Assembly: GCA_002315875.1 (NCBI GenBank)
Contig: DCIL01000088.1
Location: 1 to 14,052, forward strand
Length of the DNA stretch: 14,052 nt
Reading direction: 5' to 3'
Source of the DNA: Verrucomicrobia bacterium UBA1727
GTDB lineage: Bacteria > Verrucomicrobiota > Kiritimatiellia > RFP12 > UBA1067
The notes under the pieces are model-generated. The model saw only the letters and a program-made list of their open reading frames with translations. It was not told where the DNA came from and ran no database searches. Positions 12,404-14,052 of this stretch are shown here, one piece after another. Positions within the stretch are counted from its first letter, which is position 1. Every line of letters starts with the position of its first letter. Position numbers and translations under genes: made by a program.

Positions 12404-12874
12404 ATGATAAATTTGAGAAAAGAGAAATGCTTGGAGATCAAGCTCGCGCGGCGGGAAGCAGGACTATCTCAAAGTGAGGTTGCTGCGGAGGTCGGATGCA
12501 AGCAGTCCGCGCTTTCAATGTTTGAGGCCGGAGACCCGACGAAACTCAATGACGAGGTGGTGGAGAAGCTTGCACGCAAGTTTAATATTTCACTTGAGGA
12601 TCCTTCACCGGTAAAAACTGAGAATCTCAGCAAAGAGGTAGTCATTACCGGAGAAAAGGGGTTTTGTCCAAATCCGGATTGTCCGAGCAACAGACGTTAT
12701 CAGGTAGGCGGACAGCTCTTTCTTGAGCCGGACCGTTCCGTTGCGGATCCAGTCGGCGGTAAATTCTGCGTGAAATGCGGCGAGGTTCTTGAAAAGCGCT
12801 GTCCGAATTGCGGCGCACCCCTTCATGACGGTGCGGTATGTTCTTTCTGTGGAAAGTCGTACGTTGCGGTGTAG
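12404..12874 (+). CDS. XRE-family regulator with double zinc-ribbon tail
   Basis: This is a 156-residue predicted transcription factor. Residues about 8-66 form an XRE/Cro-type helix-turn-helix (KLARREAGLSQSEVAAEVGC, then SALSMFEAG and LARKFNISLEDP). After a linker come eight cysteines in four pairs: C88/C93, C122/C125, C133/C136 and C146/C149. The last part reads CPNCGAPLHDGAVCSFCG, so two zinc-binding sites are likely. The combination suggests a DNA-binding protein whose tail binds metal, a partner protein or nucleic acid. The start lacks any ribosome site and lies eight bases after the predicted -10, so the message may be leaderless. Three DnaA boxes cover its promoter, tying its expression to DnaA level or origin state. 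The target genes are unknown; accD follows it but has its own promoter. Confidence 0.85.
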   Translation: MINLRKEKCLEIKLARREAGLSQSEVAAEVGCKQSALSMFEAGDPTKLNDEVVEKLARKFNISLEDPSPVKTENLSKEVVITGEKGFCPNPDCPSNRRYQVGGQLFLEPDRSVADPVGGKFCVKCGEVLEKRCPNCGAPLHDGAVCSFCGKSYVAV

Positions 12875-12877
12875 CGC

Positions 12878-12907
12878 TTGTCAGCGTAAAAGGTAATATG
12901 ATATAAT
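12878..12907 (+). promoter_or_regulatory. accD promoter
   Basis: TTGTCA (12878-12883) and a perfect TATAAT (12902-12907) are 18 bases apart, directly after the stop of the upstream regulator. The leader of about 25 bases carries AAGGAG (12924-12929), nine bases from the accD ATG. No terminator separates the two genes. Confidence 0.7.
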
Positions 12908-12938
12908 TCACGCGCAATTTTTCAAGGAGAAAAACGAG

Positions 12939-13772
12939 ATGTCCTGGTATAAAGCAGAAGCGCGGAAAATTGAGATTCCGCCGGCCAAGGCACTCTGGGC
13001 GATCTGTCCAAAGTGTGCAAGCCATTTTGACAAGGCGGAATGGAAGAAGAACGGCTCTATTTGTCCCAAGTGCAATTATCACGGACGCCTCTTAGCGCGT
13101 GAGCGCATTTCGCAGATTGCGGACGAGGGAAGTTTCGTCGAGGAGTTTCGCGAGGTCACTTATTCCGATCATCTTGAGTTCCATGATGCGACCGGTTCCT
13201 ACAAGGAGAAGGTCGAGGCGACGATTGCCAAGAGTGGCGAGACCGAGTCGGTGGTGATGGGCAGTTGCACGATTGGTGGCAAGAAGGCGATGCTCGGAGT
13301 CATGGACTTTTCCTTTATGGGAGGTTCGCTCGGCACCGGCACGGGCGAGCGCATCGCCCGCGCCTGCGAGAAGGCGATTGCCGAACGACGTGCGCTCGTT
13401 CTCTTTTCCGCGTCCGGCGGCGCCCGCATGCACGAGGGAATTCTCTCGCTCATGCAGATGGCGAAGACGTCCGCGGCGATCGCGAAATTGAAGGAGGCGG
13501 GTCTCGCCTATATTTCGGTATTGACCGATCCGACGACCGGTGGAGTGTCCGCGTCTTATGCGATGCTCGGCGACATTAACATTACCGAACCGCGCGCGCT
13601 GATCGGCTTTGCCGGACGGCGTGTGATCGAGAATACGATTCATCAGAAACTGCCGGACGATTTCCAAAGTGCCGAATACCTTGAGAAGCACGGCTTCATT
13701 GACCGCATAGTCGAGCGCAAGGAACTCAAGGGCTTTATTGCGAAGATGCTCCGTTACATGTCAGCGGACTAA
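12939..13772 (+). CDS. accD: Acetyl-CoA carboxylase carboxyltransferase subunit beta
   Basis: AccD pairs with AccA to move the carboxyl group from carboxybiotin to acetyl-CoA, giving malonyl-CoA for fatty-acid synthesis in the cytoplasm. The 277-residue length is normal. An N-terminal zinc ribbon has C23/C26 and C42/C45 (CPKC twice). The crotonase-fold core shows DFSFMGGSLGTGTGERI (123-139), the oxyanion-type SASGGARMHEG (157-167) and TDPTTGGVSASYAMLGD (196-212), ending in the usual IHQKLPDDFQSAEYLEKHGFID run. The segment after MGGS is TGTGERI where many homologues have a SVVG form, a mild change. The start has AAGGAG at nine bases. accA begins 27 bases after the stop, so the two halves are made from one message. 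The gene looks GC-richer than dnaA and dnaN. Confidence 0.97.
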   Translation: MSWYKAEARKIEIPPAKALWAICPKCASHFDKAEWKKNGSICPKCNYHGRLLARERISQIADEGSFVEEFREVTYSDHLEFHDATGSYKEKVEATIAKSGETESVVMGSCTIGGKKAMLGVMDFSFMGGSLGTGTGERIARACEKAIAERRALVLFSASGGARMHEGILSLMQMAKTSAAIAKLKEAGLAYISVLTDPTTGGVSASYAMLGDINITEPRALIGFAGRRVIENTIHQKLPDDFQSAEYLEKHGFIDRIVERKELKGFIAKMLRYMSAD

Positions 13773-13799
13773 GAGCAAGACAAGAGGTTTCCGAAAGCT

Positions 13800-14052
13800 A
13801 TGAAGGCGATAGATAAAGTTAAGATTGCTCGGGACCCGAAGCGTCCCCACCTCGGTGATTTCATTTCGTTGATCTGCAACGACTTCGAAGAACTGCACGG
13901 TGACCGTCTCGTAAACGATGACCGCGGACTTATCGGCGGTTTTGCGACGATCGATCAGCACAAGGTGTTGATTCTCGGACACAACAAGGGCGCTACGGTC
14001 GAAGAGAACATGGCCTCGAATTTCGGTATGGCGAATCCCGACGGCTACCGCA
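13800..14052 (+). CDS. accA: Acetyl-CoA carboxylase carboxyltransferase subunit alpha (start only)
   Basis: The reading frame opens at the ATG at 13800 and leaves the window without a stop, giving 84 residues. KIARDPKRPHLGDFI, FEELHGDRLVNDDRGLIGG, VLILGHNKG, ENMASNFGMANPDGYR match the AccA family core (LARHPxRP, ELHGDR, IGGxA, GHQKG, NFGMPxPEGYRKA). In E. coli about 60-70 residues, including a helical N-terminus, come before the LARHP motif; here only eight do. No ATG, GTG or TTG exists in frame between the accD stop and 13800, so the short N-terminus is real unless accD reads through. Both genes share one reading frame, separated by a single TAA. AAGAGG about twelve bases upstream is a poor ribosome site, so coupling to accD translation is likely. 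Confidence 0.93.
   Translation, partial: MKAIDKVKIARDPKRPHLGDFISLICNDFEELHGDRLVNDDRGLIGGFATIDQHKVLILGHNKGATVEENMASNFGMANPDGYR

Overview
The window looks like the chromosomal replication-origin neighbourhood of a Gram-negative-type bacterium, with an accessory block on its left. The lipoprotein and secreted enzymes, an ADP-ribosylglycohydrolase-like/serine beta-lactamase-like fusion and the reduced gene order around dnaA suggest the PVC superphylum (Kiritimatiellota/Lentisphaerota type). That placement is inferred from content and style only and is weak. No rRNA, tRNA, CRISPR array or insertion sequence was seen, and no gene-free stretch exceeds 300 bases.

Left block (1-5543, all minus strand, visibly GC-richer). 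A small DMT-family membrane protein (DUF486) is followed by an exported protein with TIM-barrel-like features. A separate extended -10 promoter then drives a tight three-gene unit: an exported protein of unknown function, a 749-residue lipoprotein fusing an ADP-ribosylglycohydrolase-like domain to a class C-type beta-lactamase-like domain, and a small secreted protein that may be frameshifted. The window begins with the edge of a 10-bp tandem repeat and a perfect 19-bp inverted repeat.

Origin block (about 5544-12403, plus strand, AT-richer). The order is mnmG, dnaA, dnaN, an RlmL-type RNA methyltransferase, then a coiled-coil protein of unknown function. The last three overlap by ATGA junctions. 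Eight exact copies of TTATCAACA, a one-base variant of the classical DnaA box TTATCCACA, lie in four intergenic gaps; I saw no classical box. The dnaA-dnaN gap has two abutting boxes, a CTACTACTA DnaA-trio tract and an AT-rich stretch, which is the layout of an oriC core. A second pair of boxes lies upstream of mnmG, a third between mnmG and dnaA, and a triple array covers the promoter of a downstream XRE/zinc-ribbon regulator. mnmG itself carries two identical 16-bp parS-like palindromes 49 bp apart, read in two different codon phases. No parA or parB is present here.

Right block (12404-14052, plus strand). It holds an XRE-family regulator with a double zinc-ribbon tail, then accD with its own strong promoter, then the start of accA, which runs off the window. 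accD and accA encode the two halves of the acetyl-CoA carboxyltransferase for fatty-acid synthesis. The region therefore joins tRNA modification, initiation, clamp loading, partition sites, rRNA methylation and lipid synthesis, with DnaA boxes as the shared cis-signal.
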